NCBI RefSeq assembly: GCF_003944715.1
Contig: NZ_RWIT01000015.1
Location: 1-64,000 of the forward strand
Direction of reading: 5' to 3'
Source of the DNA: Hymenobacter rigui
GTDB taxonomy: Bacteria > Bacteroidota > Bacteroidia > Cytophagales > Hymenobacteraceae
DNA length: 64,000 nucleotides
This document shows positions 34,642 through 42,201 of this stretch, piece by piece. Position numbers and translations under genes: made by a program. The notes beneath the pieces were generated by a model. It did not search any database, was not told the DNA's origin, and was given only the letters and a program-made list of their open reading frames with translations. Every line of letters begins with the position of its first letter. The stretch's first letter is position 1.

Positions 34642-35376
34642 ATGTATAAACTTCTACTGAGCGCCGCGCTGCTGGCGCCTCTCGCTTCGCAGGCACAGAG
34701 TTCCTCTCCCGCACTCCCATCCCATTACTTTGGCCTCGGCCTTAATGGCGGGTATTATTATGACAGAAATGAGGATGAGCTTCTTGCTGGTGGGTTGGTC
34801 TACAGGCCCGCCGTAATTGTGGGCATCCCCCTCTTGCCCAGGTTTGGGCTGCAGCTTAGTGCCACCACCTACAAACGACACTCTAGCTACCTCACGACTG
34901 ATCTGAGCTACACCATGTATGGCCAGGCGCCTGATACGAGCTATTCTAGCGGTGATACGCGCAGTCGCATCGTTTTACTCCCCATGCTACTGCGCTACAC
35001 ACTCTCGGCCCGGCCCCGACGGGTGCAGGTTGACGGCCTGTTTGGTCCAACCCTTTTTATGACCCGCAATCGTTCCACCTACGCACAATACGATAGCCGG
35101 ATGGTGGAAACGCAGCGTTTTAAGAACTCTTCCTATTCATTCAATTCCATCCTTACCCTCGGGCTGGGCCTGCGCTATGCTGTAACGCCGCATCTGGAAC
35201 TAGCCAGCGAAGCCCGACTGAATGCCATGTACATGGGCTATTACGCTCGCCTCAATCCGAACGTGGAAGTATCCCTGCGCTATTGCCTAAAACCCGCAAC
35301 CACTGGGCAAACTACGCGCGCTGTTTCGCGTGAGGCAGCAGTTACTGCACCCAAGGCCTTAGCGTGGGCGCAGTAG
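34642..35376 (+). CDS. outer-membrane beta-barrel protein (cargo)
   Basis: 244 residues from the ATG at 34642. A signal peptide (M-Y-K-L-L-L-S-A-A-L-L-A-P-L, cleavage after S-Q-A-Q) precedes about ten alternating beta strands with aromatic edges (H-Y-F-G-L-G-L-N-G-G-Y-Y-Y, P-R-F-G-L-Q-L-S-A-T-T-Y, L-T-L-G-L-G-L-R-Y-A-V-T-P-H-L-E-L-A-S-E-A-R-L in pieces), the layout of PorT/OmpW-type small barrels. It is on the opposite strand to the structural genes and falls exactly between the terminase and portal units. It may change the lysogen's surface, for example to exclude other phages; that is inference. It ends 14 bases before the convergent terminase gene. Confidence 0.75.
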   Translation: MYKLLLSAALLAPLASQAQSSSPALPSHYFGLGLNGGYYYDRNEDELLAGGLVYRPAVIVGIPLLPRFGLQLSATTYKRHSSYLTTDLSYTMYGQAPDTSYSSGDTRSRIVLLPMLLRYTLSARPRRVQVDGLFGPTLFMTRNRSTYAQYDSRMVETQRFKNSSYSFNSILTLGLGLRYAVTPHLELASEARLNAMYMGYYARLNPNVEVSLRYCLKPATTGQTTRAVSREAAVTAPKALAWAQ

Positions 35377-35390
35377 CTGCAGTGGGCGCT

Positions 35391-37049
35391 CTACACCACC
35401 AGCAGGCCACTCAGGTCAGGCATACTCATCACCACCTCAGTACCCACGTAGAGTATGTGCAGGTCCACCGTATCGGTGAAGTGGGTAGCGTGCTCCTGGG
35501 GGAAGCTGTTGTTCCGCTCACTCTTCTTGCCCTTCTCGATATTGCCCTTGCTGTCCTGCCCCACCGGGGCCAGCAGCATGGCCTGCACCACGTCGCGGGT
35601 GTTGACTTTGTTGAAGCGCAGGCGGTAGCGGCGCGGGTCTTTCTCCTCCAGCAGCTCCATGGCCACCAAGTAGCGCGTGGGATGCCCAGGTACGCGGCCC
35701 AGACTGGCCCGGGTCACTCTCCAGCCTTGTGACTGGAGCACCTTGATGAATGTCTCATTCAGGGTCCAGGGGCTGTTGGGATTGCGGTTGTTACCCCACT
35801 CGGCATCCTCCAGGAAGATCAATTCCTTGCGCAGGTGGTGCTGGTAGTAGTCGCAGAAGGCACCTGCCAGGTCACTTACCAGCTTGGGATGCTTAACGTA
35901 CAGGCCCTTCAGGATGCGGTACTCCCGCACGTCCTCGTGCTTCTGCCCTACCGTGAGCACCGAAATCTTGCCGCCCCAGTCCACGGCCCCCACCAGGGGC
36001 AGGTGGCTGCGGCAGTCCGAGTCCATGCGTGAATCCGGGCTGCTGAGCTTCTTCAGGTTGTATTCCAGCCCCAGGATGTAGTCGTCGGCATCGGCCTCTA
36101 CCACGTGGCGGGCCTGGTCGAGTTTGGGGTAAAACCCGCCCTCCACCGTAGTGGGCCGCCGGTTCATGATTTCAATCATGAACGTGAAGTCGGTCATGAA
36201 CCGGCGCTGGTCGAGCAGGTACTGCAGGCCCAGGTTCTGGATGTTATCGAAGGCGTTGGCCTCCGAGTAGAACGTGCCCTTATGGGCCGCACTCGGGAAG
36301 TAGCGCACCTCCAGCATGAGCTTGACCACCTCTTCCCGCCAGATGTGCAGGCGCTCCTCGTCGGTTTCGGCGTCGATAAAGCGCACCTGGGCCGCAATCA
36401 ACTCATTCTGCCGCTCTACCAGGTCAATGCCGTCGTTTTCGTAGTATTTGGCCTTGTCCAGCAGCCAGCGGCCCTGGTCGCCCCAGGGCATCGACGAAAA
36501 CAGGAAAACGCCGTGGTGCTTTGGGTTTTTGCCGAAATACTGGCCGTTGCCCCGGTTGGTGGCCGACAAGTCGGCGTCGAGCTTCTCCTTATTGAAGAGC
36601 AGGGCCTCATCACCGATAAAACCGTCCACGTTCAGACCCCGAGAGGCCGAACCACCCGCATCGAGCGACACCAGGTGAAACCCGGTGCCGTTTTTGAAGA
36701 TGATGAAGTGGTCGTAGCTCAGCGGGCCCTGCAGGGGCCGGTCGAACATCTTGGAGGGCGCCGGCCGGCGGCCCACGTAAAAGTCCCGGTCCAGCTTGTA
36801 GCCCAGGGCCTCCAGACCGGCAATGGTCGAGGGCAAGGTGCGGGTGAGCACCTGCTTATACGTCGAGCCCACGATGACCCAGCAGCTGCGGGGCATCGTC
36901 TGCACGATTTCGTGAATATCCCAGGCTATGACGGTGGACTTGCCCGTACCGCGGCCCCAGATGCTCACGCCCTCCTTCTTGCCCCTGGCGGTGATGTAGC
37001 GCAGCTGGGGCTGGTTGAACTTGAGTTTAACCTGGTCAATGATCACCAT
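35391..37049 (-). CDS. terL: terminase large subunit
   Basis: 552 residues. The DNA-packaging motor: an N-terminal ATPase with Walker A G-R-G-T-G-K37-S-T and Walker B F-I-G-D147-E148-A, a later S-S-M-P-W-G (coupling motif), then the RNase H-like nuclease with first acidic residue D357 in G-A-V-D-W-G-G-K. It cuts and packages phage DNA with the small subunit and the portal. The ATG at 37049 lies two bases after the small-subunit stop. Although the downstream half of the late genes normally follows the terminase, here the capsid genes are upstream of it. Confidence 0.9.
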   Translation of the reverse strand: MVIIDQVKLKFNQPQLRYITARGKKEGVSIWGRGTGKSTVIAWDIHEIVQTMPRSCWVIVGSTYKQVLTRTLPSTIAGLEALGYKLDRDFYVGRRPAPSKMFDRPLQGPLSYDHFIIFKNGTGFHLVSLDAGGSASRGLNVDGFIGDEALLFNKEKLDADLSATNRGNGQYFGKNPKHHGVFLFSSMPWGDQGRWLLDKAKYYENDGIDLVERQNELIAAQVRFIDAETDEERLHIWREEVVKLMLEVRYFPSAAHKGTFYSEANAFDNIQNLGLQYLLDQRRFMTDFTFMIEIMNRRPTTVEGGFYPKLDQARHVVEADADDYILGLEYNLKKLSSPDSRMDSDCRSHLPLVGAVDWGGKISVLTVGQKHEDVREYRILKGLYVKHPKLVSDLAGAFCDYYQHHLRKELIFLEDAEWGNNRNPNSPWTLNETFIKVLQSQGWRVTRASLGRVPGHPTRYLVAMELLEEKDPRRYRLRFNKVNTRDVVQAMLLAPVGQDSKGNIEKGKKSERNNSFPQEHATHFTDTVDLHILYVGTEVVMSMPDLSGLLVV

Positions 37050-37050
37050 C

Positions 37051-37725
37051 CTACGCGCCCTCCTTTCTTTCCAGCAGCATCTGCTCCATTTGCTCGGCCC
37101 CGAACACGCCCTGCTCCACGGCGTCGAGCACCAGCTCGTAATCGGCCTCCTGGATGCTGTCGGGGTCCATCAGGTTGAGGGTACGCGTTTTCGAGGAGCC
37201 GGCTACGGTAAGGTTGATCACGTAGCTGGTGTTGCTCCCACCGGCCCCACCGGCCTCCTCCTGGCCCGAGTCAGCGCGCATGAGGCCGGCCACTTTGGCT
37301 TCGAAGCTCATGGCGGCCAATGCGGCCCGCATGTCGGGCGGGCGCTGCGTGAGGGCCAGCTGCAGAATCTTGCGGGCAAACTCAAGCAGGATGGCCTTAC
37401 GGCCTTCCTTGCGCACTTTCTTCAGGTCGCCCATCAGGTTTTGCGCATCGGCCAGCCGCCGGTAGCAGGTGGCCCGGCTGATGCCGAACTGCTTGGCCAG
37501 TAGTGGCCAGGCCTGGTCGAAGGTGTGGTAATTGCTCAGCAGCGCGTAGGCGGCCTCGATCTGCTGGTTGACCAGCTGATCAGCCGGCGAGAGCCGCTGC
37601 AGCGCGCCTTCCTCACCATTGGCCTCGGCGATGCTGGCCGCGTAGATACGCTCCACGGCCGTGGTTTTGTGCAGGATAATATCCTGGGCCCCGGGCAGAT
37701 CCTTAGGCAGCAGCTGCGTTGACAT
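37051..37725 (-). CDS. terS: terminase small subunit
   Basis: 224 residues. A helix-turn-helix near residues 85-110 (W-P-L-L-A-K-Q-F-G-I-S-R-A-T-C-Y-R-R-L) should bind the packaging site, followed by helical oligomerisation segments. The position directly before the large subunit supports the call. It overlaps the upstream gene by 23 bases. The C-terminal G-A-G-G-S-N-T-S-Y-V-I-N-L stretch and acidic end may contact the large subunit. Confidence 0.75.
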   Translation of the reverse strand: MSTQLLPKDLPGAQDIILHKTTAVERIYAASIAEANGEEGALQRLSPADQLVNQQIEAAYALLSNYHTFDQAWPLLAKQFGISRATCYRRLADAQNLMGDLKKVRKEGRKAILLEFARKILQLALTQRPPDMRAALAAMSFEAKVAGLMRADSGQEEAGGAGGSNTSYVINLTVAGSSKTRTLNLMDPDSIQEADYELVLDAVEQGVFGAEQMEQMLLERKEGA

Positions 37726-38362
37726 CGAGCAGTATGTTAGTAGGCATGAGTTTGGTTCGGATCAAATCGATTTCAGCCTGCAGGGCCGATAGCTCCCCGG
37801 CGCGCTCGGGCCGGCGGCGCACCTTGCTGCGCAGGCTGATGAGGTTGTCGAGACGCCGGCGCAACTCGCCGGCGTCGGTCACGTCGGCCGTGGCCACCGT
37901 ACCCGGGAGTCGGCCATGCGTGAGCACGTGCTGCTCACTGGCCAGCAGCTGCTGCACCTGGTCGGTGAGGGCGCAGATGCGGTGGGCCAGCTTGCAGCGG
38001 GCCGTTACGCGCAGGCCTGGGGCCGTGAGCTGGGCATGCAGCTGACTTCGCTCGTCGCGGGCGGCCTTGAGCTGCGCCCGGAGGCCGGTCAGCACGCCGG
38101 CGTCGGGCGCGGGCGCAGTACCCGGTTGGCTATTGTCAGTTGGCAGTTGTCGGTTGTCAGCTACCGGCTCCGGGGCCGGCTCCTGCACCGGGCCGGTCAG
38201 CAGCTGCAGTTGCTCCACCAGCACCCTCCGACTGTAGCCTGTCTCACCTAAGGCGAAGAGCTGCTGGTACACCGCACTGCCGCCCAGCTGCGCGTACAGG
38301 GCCGCACCTTGGGCAAAATCGGCCGGCGCAGCCAGCCACGCGAGGAGTTCGGCATGTTTCAT
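37703..38362 (-). CDS. phage hypothetical protein before the terminase
   Basis: 219 residues from the ATG at 38362, chosen because the promoter-like motif ends five bases upstream; the longer frame to 38443 would cross the motif. Residues 65-90 are Pro/Gln-rich, then a long helical region with R-A-Q-L-K-A-A-R-D-E-R-S-Q-L and a basic R-S-K-V-R-R-R-P-E-R. A N-terminal L-L-A-W-L-A-A-P-A-D-F-A-Q-G-A-A-L-Y resembles short helical domains in Bacteroidota phage proteins. No function known. It is translationally coupled to the terminase small subunit. Confidence 0.5.
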   Translation of the reverse strand: MKHAELLAWLAAPADFAQGAALYAQLGGSAVYQQLFALGETGYSRRVLVEQLQLLTGPVQEPAPEPVADNRQLPTDNSQPGTAPAPDAGVLTGLRAQLKAARDERSQLHAQLTAPGLRVTARCKLAHRICALTDQVQQLLASEQHVLTHGRLPGTVATADVTDAGELRRRLDNLISLRSKVRRRPERAGELSALQAEIDLIRTKLMPTNILLDVNAAAA

Positions 38363-38366
38363 TGCC

Positions 38367-38408
38367 CAAAACTGCCGCCCGCTGCCACGGTGAAAAAGGA
38401 CGCAAAAA
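38367..38408 (-). promoter_or_regulatory. copy c of the putative phage promoter motif (terminase unit)
   Basis: On the minus strand TTTTTTGCGTCCTTTTT, CCGTGG and GCGGCAGTTTTG; the last G is at 38367 and the ATG at 38362. The T-run at its upstream end is shared with the preceding terminator. Confidence 0.65.
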
Positions 38409-38435
38409 AGCCCTGACCACCTGGCCAGGGCTTTT
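38404..38435 (-). terminator. terminator of the capsid unit
   Basis: On the minus strand AAAAGCCCTG (38435-38426) and CAGGGCTTTT (38415-38406) with a T-run, 32 bases after the stop codon at 38467. It abuts promoter motif c. Confidence 0.8.
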
Positions 38436-38466
38436 CCCCTCACTTGCCCGATCTCTCACCTTCGGG

Positions 38467-38694
38467 TTACTCGCTCACCGCTGGTGCGGCCTTCCTGCGC
38501 GTTGACTTCCTGCGCACCAGGTAGGTGAACTTGGGGTCCTGAACCAGCTCCTCGGCCTGCTCCAGTGTGAGCAGCGTGAGGTCAATTTTGCGGCCTAAGC
38601 GCTGGAGATGGATAACACAGGGCGTTATGGTGGCTGTGAACTTCTCGGCGACTTCCGGCCGCAGCAGCTGCTGGTTCAGGGATTGCTTGGCCAT
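38467..38694 (-). CDS. small basic phage protein
   Basis: 75 residues. A short helical start, then C-V-I-H-L-Q-R-L-G-R-K-I-D-L-T-L-L-T-L-E-Q-A-E-E-L-V and a basic tail R-R-K-S-T-R-R-K. No family recognised. It overlaps the upstream 182-residue gene by one base (TAATG), so it belongs to the capsid unit and is its last gene before the terminator. Confidence 0.5.
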   Translation of the reverse strand: MAKQSLNQQLLRPEVAEKFTATITPCVIHLQRLGRKIDLTLLTLEQAEELVQDPKFTYLVRRKSTRRKAAPAVSE

Positions 38695-39242
38695 TACACT
38701 GTCGGCTTCTCGATGACGTCGCCAGCGTAGATGCGCAGGCCGGTGGCATACGCCTCGCCCTTCACCATGCTGCCCCGACGGCCACTGGAGAGCTTGCCCG
38801 AATCGAAGTTCGGCGTTAACTCCACCGGCAGGCCTTCGGCACCCACCTGGATGTAGGTACCATCGGCGTCGGGCACCAGCATAATGCCGCCGATGTTTTT
38901 GACCAGGTTCAGGAATTCCAGGCTCTGGGGCTTGTTGCCCGGGTGAAAGCCCTCGAAGCTCACCTTCAGGCCTCGGCCGTCCCGCTCACCCACGATATCG
39001 GCCTTGAGCTGGTTGGAGTCCAGCGTGATGTAGAGTTTCAGCCAGCCCAGGCCAGTCTTGAAGGTGTGGTTTTCGGTGATAATGACCGAGTCGCCGGCTT
39101 TGGCCTGCGCCGCCGAGTACTTCGGCGCTTTGGCAATGGTGGTGAACCAGGCCTCCGGGGCAAACAGCACGTAGCCGAGCAGGCCGGGCGTGTTGTCCTC
39201 CCCGTTGGGGCCTTCCAGCGCACCTAATTTCGACAGATCCAT
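38694..39242 (-). CDS. putative major tail or head-tail connector protein
   Basis: 182 residues, beta-rich, no signal sequence. The pattern of an N-terminal loop (N-T-P-G-L-L-G-Y-V-L-F-A-P), a strand pair (S-V-I-I-T-E-N-H-T-F-K) and a C-terminal G-G-I-M-L-V-P-D-A-D-G-T-Y-I is like phage structural proteins that form rings, and its place two genes after the capsid gene fits a tail-tube or neck protein. I cannot choose between the two. Confidence 0.5.
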   Translation of the reverse strand: MDLSKLGALEGPNGEDNTPGLLGYVLFAPEAWFTTIAKAPKYSAAQAKAGDSVIITENHTFKTGLGWLKLYITLDSNQLKADIVGERDGRGLKVSFEGFHPGNKPQSLEFLNLVKNIGGIMLVPDADGTYIQVGAEGLPVELTPNFDSGKLSSGRRGSMVKGEAYATGLRIYAGDVIEKPTV

Positions 39243-39285
39243 GGAGTAGTCGTTAGTCGTGATGAAATGAGTGAACGTGTGGGCC

Positions 39286-39609
39286 TTATGCCTTCACGAT
39301 GGGCTGAAGCAGGCCGCTTTTCGACTCCACCAGGAACTTGAGGGCCTCCTTGTTTTTGCCCAGCTCCTCGGCCTTGATTTCCTGGCCCTTGATGGCGAAC
39401 TTCTTGCCCAGCACGCGGTACTGCTGCTTCTCGTGGCTTACTACCACCACGTCGCCCTGCTGCTGGGCCGCTTCCACGTTGGCCAGCTGCTCGGCCTGGC
39501 CGGCAATGACGGCCTGAGCCACCTCCAACTCGCCCTGCAGGCGAACATTCTCGGCCGTCAGCGACTCCACGGTGGGCTGACGGGTTTCTTCTTTTTTGGC
39601 CTCTGCCAT
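39286..39609 (-). CDS. small coiled-coil phage protein
   Basis: 107 residues. Residues 10-50 form a coiled coil (E-S-L-T-A-E-N-V-R-L-Q-G-E-L-E-V-A-Q), followed by a beta pair (V-V-V-V-S-H-E-K-Q-Q-Y-R-V-L-G-K-K-F) and a short basic end. Function unknown; in this position it could be a decoration or scaffold-helper protein. Starts at ATG 39609, after a strong hairpin that separates it from the capsid gene. Confidence 0.5.
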   Translation of the reverse strand: MAEAKKEETRQPTVESLTAENVRLQGELEVAQAVIAGQAEQLANVEAAQQQGDVVVVSHEKQQYRVLGKKFAIKGQEIKAEELGKNKEALKFLVESKSGLLQPIVKA

Positions 39610-39650
39610 GATCGTAAACGCTTGAAATCAGTTGATTGAAAGAATACCTG

Positions 39651-39690
39651 CGCCAAGCGCCGGCTCCCATCCGGAAGCCGGCGCTTGGCG
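39651..39690. repeat. 15-base hairpin between capsid gene and the next gene
   Basis: CGCCAAGCGCCGGCT (39651-39665) is exactly mirrored at 39676-39690 with a 10-base loop. There is no T-run, so it may slow or partly end transcription, or protect the 3' end of the abundant capsid message. Confidence 0.55.
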
Positions 39691-39699
39691 TCGGGCCCG

Positions 39700-40659
39700 C
39701 TACGTCAGCTCCTGGTCGTTGGTGAAGACGATTTCGGGCAGGATGAAGCCCACGCCCATGCTGAAGTCGGTGAAGAACTTGAGCAGACGGTCCACGTTCT
39801 CCACCTGCACGGCCGACTGGTTCTTGACCTTGCGGCGCAGCATGATGGCGTTGCCCACCGGCGTGCACCAAATCTTCTCCGTGTTGCGGTGCGAGGGCAG
39901 GCCCTGCAGCTTGATGTTGGTTTTGTTGATGGTCAAATCCAGCGCCCCACCCCCGGTGTTCTTACCGTACTTGCGCTCCTGGCCCCGCAGGAACTGGCGG
40001 GCCACCGTGGGCGAGCAGCCCAGCATCATGGGAATGTCCCAGTAGTCCTTGTGGATACCATCGGCGAAGGCCTCGAACTGCTCCACTAAGGCCTCGGGAT
40101 TGGTCAGCTCCAGCGCACCCGTCACGATGGGCGTGGTGCGGCCGGCCTGCACGTGGCCGTTGATGATCATTTTCAGCCCGTTGATGGAGGTGCCGGCGGC
40201 ACCCGGCGTACCGGCTACGGGGGCCTGATACACGCCCTGAAAAATTTCGTTGAACTCGATGTCCTGCTTGATCTGCGGAATCAAGTACACTTCCACGTAC
40301 CAGCGCACAAAGGGCCAGGCCTTGCGGTCGATTTCCGGGCCGTCCATGAACGCCAGCCAGGTGTCCTCCAACTCATCGGGGTACTCCTGCGCGTCCACCT
40401 TCAGGCGGAACTGGCGGATTTCCACGGGCTGGAACTCCACGCCGGCCAGCGGGGTGAAGGCCTTCTGGAAGGGCTGCACCACGCGGCTGAAGATGGTCTT
40501 GGCCGCCCGCCACATCGTGTCGTCGGTATTGATGGGCGTGAACATGCTCTCCGTGGTCGTGGGGGAGCGCAGCAGCGAATACAGGCGCTGCAGGTTCTGG
40601 CCCTGATTGAGGTAGTAAGCGCCAAACTGCGCGACGACGGCGGTAATTGCTAAAGCCAT
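39700..40659 (-). CDS. major capsid protein (HK97-like, putative)
   Basis: 319 residues. It follows the protease-scaffold gene, the usual order for HK97-type heads. Features consistent with the fold are an N-terminal helical arm (A-Q-F-G-A-Y-Y-L-N-Q-G-Q-N-L), an E-loop/P-domain-like middle (F-Q-P-V-E-I-R-Q-F-R-L-K-V-D), a G-T-S-I-N-G-L-K-M-I-I-N-G loop, and a C-terminal beta stretch (T-D-F-S-M-G-V-G-F-I-L-P-E-I-V). No short consensus exists for this family, so the call rests on size and context. ATG at 40659. Confidence 0.72.
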   Translation of the reverse strand: MALAITAVVAQFGAYYLNQGQNLQRLYSLLRSPTTTESMFTPINTDDTMWRAAKTIFSRVVQPFQKAFTPLAGVEFQPVEIRQFRLKVDAQEYPDELEDTWLAFMDGPEIDRKAWPFVRWYVEVYLIPQIKQDIEFNEIFQGVYQAPVAGTPGAAGTSINGLKMIINGHVQAGRTTPIVTGALELTNPEALVEQFEAFADGIHKDYWDIPMMLGCSPTVARQFLRGQERKYGKNTGGGALDLTINKTNIKLQGLPSHRNTEKIWCTPVGNAIMLRRKVKNQSAVQVENVDRLLKFFTDFSMGVGFILPEIVFTNDQELT

Positions 40660-40703
40660 GATACGGGCTTGAAAGGATGAAAAATCAGGTGTGGGGCCTA
40701 AGC

Positions 40704-41144
40704 CTAGCCGAGCATTTCGGCGTGGAGCTTTTCGACCAGCTTCTGCGCGTCCGACTCGGAGGTGGGCTCCTCCACGTCGTTCTTGTCCTTCGACTTGCGC
40801 GGGGTAGTCACGGTAGCTCCGGGCTGCTCGGCCAGGCGCTCCATATCGGCTTCGGCCTGCTCAGCACGCGCTTCAGCGGTGGCTACGGCATCCTCGGCCT
40901 TCTTCTGGGCAGCTTTGGCATCGGTGGCTTCCTTCTGGGCGGCGGCGACGGCCGCCTCGGCCGTGTCGGTGCGGCCGGCCTTGGCTACCAGCTCCGTGTA
41001 GGCGGCCTCGCTCACGAGGGCCACGCCGGTGATGCCGGCCTCTTCGAGCTGGTCGTTGGCCGCTTCCACGAGCGGCGTGGTCACGGCCGTGCCGGTCAGG
41101 CCCGCCAGTGCGGTCAGGGCCGTGAATTTGTTCTTTCCGAACAT
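40704..41144 (-). CDS. possible separate scaffold protein from an internal start
   Basis: In-frame ATG at residue 316 of the protease gene, opening M-F-G-K-N-K-F-T-A-L-T and giving 146 residues, essentially the coiled-coil scaffold. The bases before it (AATTCAACTTCAAATACC) are locally AT-rich and leader-like in a GC-rich gene. Phage lambda makes Nu3 scaffold from within C in this way. Use of the start here is inference. Confidence 0.4.
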   Translation of the reverse strand: MFGKNKFTALTALAGLTGTAVTTPLVEAANDQLEEAGITGVALVSEAAYTELVAKAGRTDTAEAAVAAAQKEATDAKAAQKKAEDAVATAEARAEQAEADMERLAEQPGATVTTPRKSKDKNDVEEPTSESDAQKLVEKLHAEMLG

Positions 41145-42089
41145 GGTATTTGAAGTTGAATTGGTGGCTGTTGAAGGGGCGCTCCCCCCATTTTTGGCGG
41201 CGCGGCCGGCCAGTTCCAGGGCCAGGCTCACGGCATCCTCGAAGGAGCCCATCTGGTCAGCCAGGCCGTTTTCCACGCTGGCCTCGCCGATGTAGACCAT
41301 GCCCGAGAGCAGTTCCTTTTCCTGCTTGGCATTGAGCTTACCGGCCCGGTTGGCCCGCACGGTGCTCAGAAACACGTTGTTGAGCGGATCCAGCAGCTGC
41401 TCTCGGATGGGCTTGTAGTTGCCCTTCACGGCCTCGGCGAAGGCCGCATTCTTGTTGGTGGACTCAGTGGCGTTAATCACGTGGTCTTCCACACCCGCCT
41501 TGGCCAGGGCCTTGGAGTAGTCGCGGAAGCTGACCATGGTCCCGATGCTGCCCACCATGGCCGTGCGCCCGGCCACCACGATGGCGTCGCCGCTCGAGCC
41601 ACTCCAGTAGCCGGCCGAGCACATCTGCTGGGCCCAGCTCACGAAGGGTTTCTGGGTGCCGGCGATGATGCCGGCGAAGGTTTCCAGTCCCATGGTGGAG
41701 CCGCCGGGCGTGTTGAAGCGAGCCACGTGGGCCACGATGTTCTCGTGCGCGTCGGCCTGCTGAATCAACTGACCAATGGAGGCGGTACCGAGGCTCCAGC
41801 ACGTGTCGGCCTCCATCATCACGCCCTCAATGGTGTGCACGGCCACCGAGCCGGCTGGCACGTCGGCCAGCGCGTCGTAGCCCATGATGCCCAGCTCGGC
41901 CGCGTGGGGTGTCAGGACGAAGTAGGATTTGGCCGGCGGCGTGATTTCCACGCCCCCCTCTACCCAGTCAGCCGCCCGGAACCTGCCCTCGCGCATCTGC
42001 TCGGCCAGGGGCATATAGTTCTGAATGGCACTTGCTTCCATTAGGAAGAAGCCATTGAGGACCGCCATCAATAAGGAGTTAACGCGCAT
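40704..42089 (-). CDS. S49 head maturation protease fused to a scaffold-like C-terminus
   Basis: 461 residues. The N-terminal S49/SppA-like protease (about 60-300) has the nucleophile S158 in M-C-S-A-G-Y-W, the general base K213 in E-S-T-N-K-N, and the loop P-G-G-S-T-M-G before them. Residues 330-461 are a charged, Ala/Glu-rich coiled coil (A-V-A-A-A-Q-K-E-A-T-D-A-K), the scaffold. It should cleave the scaffold and capsid arm during head assembly. ATG at 42089 is the first reasonable start after the promoter-like motif at 42113-42151; the earlier frame start at 42194 lies inside the previous gene's terminator region. An internal ATG at 41144 could make the scaffold alone. Confidence 0.8.
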   Translation of the reverse strand: MRVNSLLMAVLNGFFLMEASAIQNYMPLAEQMREGRFRAADWVEGGVEITPPAKSYFVLTPHAAELGIMGYDALADVPAGSVAVHTIEGVMMEADTCWSLGTASIGQLIQQADAHENIVAHVARFNTPGGSTMGLETFAGIIAGTQKPFVSWAQQMCSAGYWSGSSGDAIVVAGRTAMVGSIGTMVSFRDYSKALAKAGVEDHVINATESTNKNAAFAEAVKGNYKPIREQLLDPLNNVFLSTVRANRAGKLNAKQEKELLSGMVYIGEASVENGLADQMGSFEDAVSLALELAGRAAKNGGSAPSTATNSTSNTMFGKNKFTALTALAGLTGTAVTTPLVEAANDQLEEAGITGVALVSEAAYTELVAKAGRTDTAEAAVAAAQKEATDAKAAQKKAEDAVATAEARAEQAEADMERLAEQPGATVTTPRKSKDKNDVEEPTSESDAQKLVEKLHAEMLG

Positions 42090-42112
42090 CGGTTCGGGCA
42101 GTTGAATCGATG

Positions 42113-42151
42113 CAAAGCTGCCGCGGCTGACCACGGCCCAAAAGGACATAA
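42113..42151 (-). promoter_or_regulatory. copy d of the putative phage promoter motif (capsid unit)
   Basis: On the minus strand TTTTTATGTCCTTTT, CCGTGG and GCGGCAGCTTTG, the last G at 42113, 24 bases before the protease ATG at 42089. A weak GC stem (about 42154-42182) just upstream probably ends the preceding unit. Confidence 0.6.
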
Positions 42152-42201
42152 AAAAGTCCCTCCTCAACCGAGAAGGGGGCACTGAATTAGGCAAAGATCA
42201 T

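Noticed and set aside
42089..42194. N-terminal extension of the protease reading frame
   Set aside because: It would include the promoter-like motif and produce a basic, non-conserved leader.
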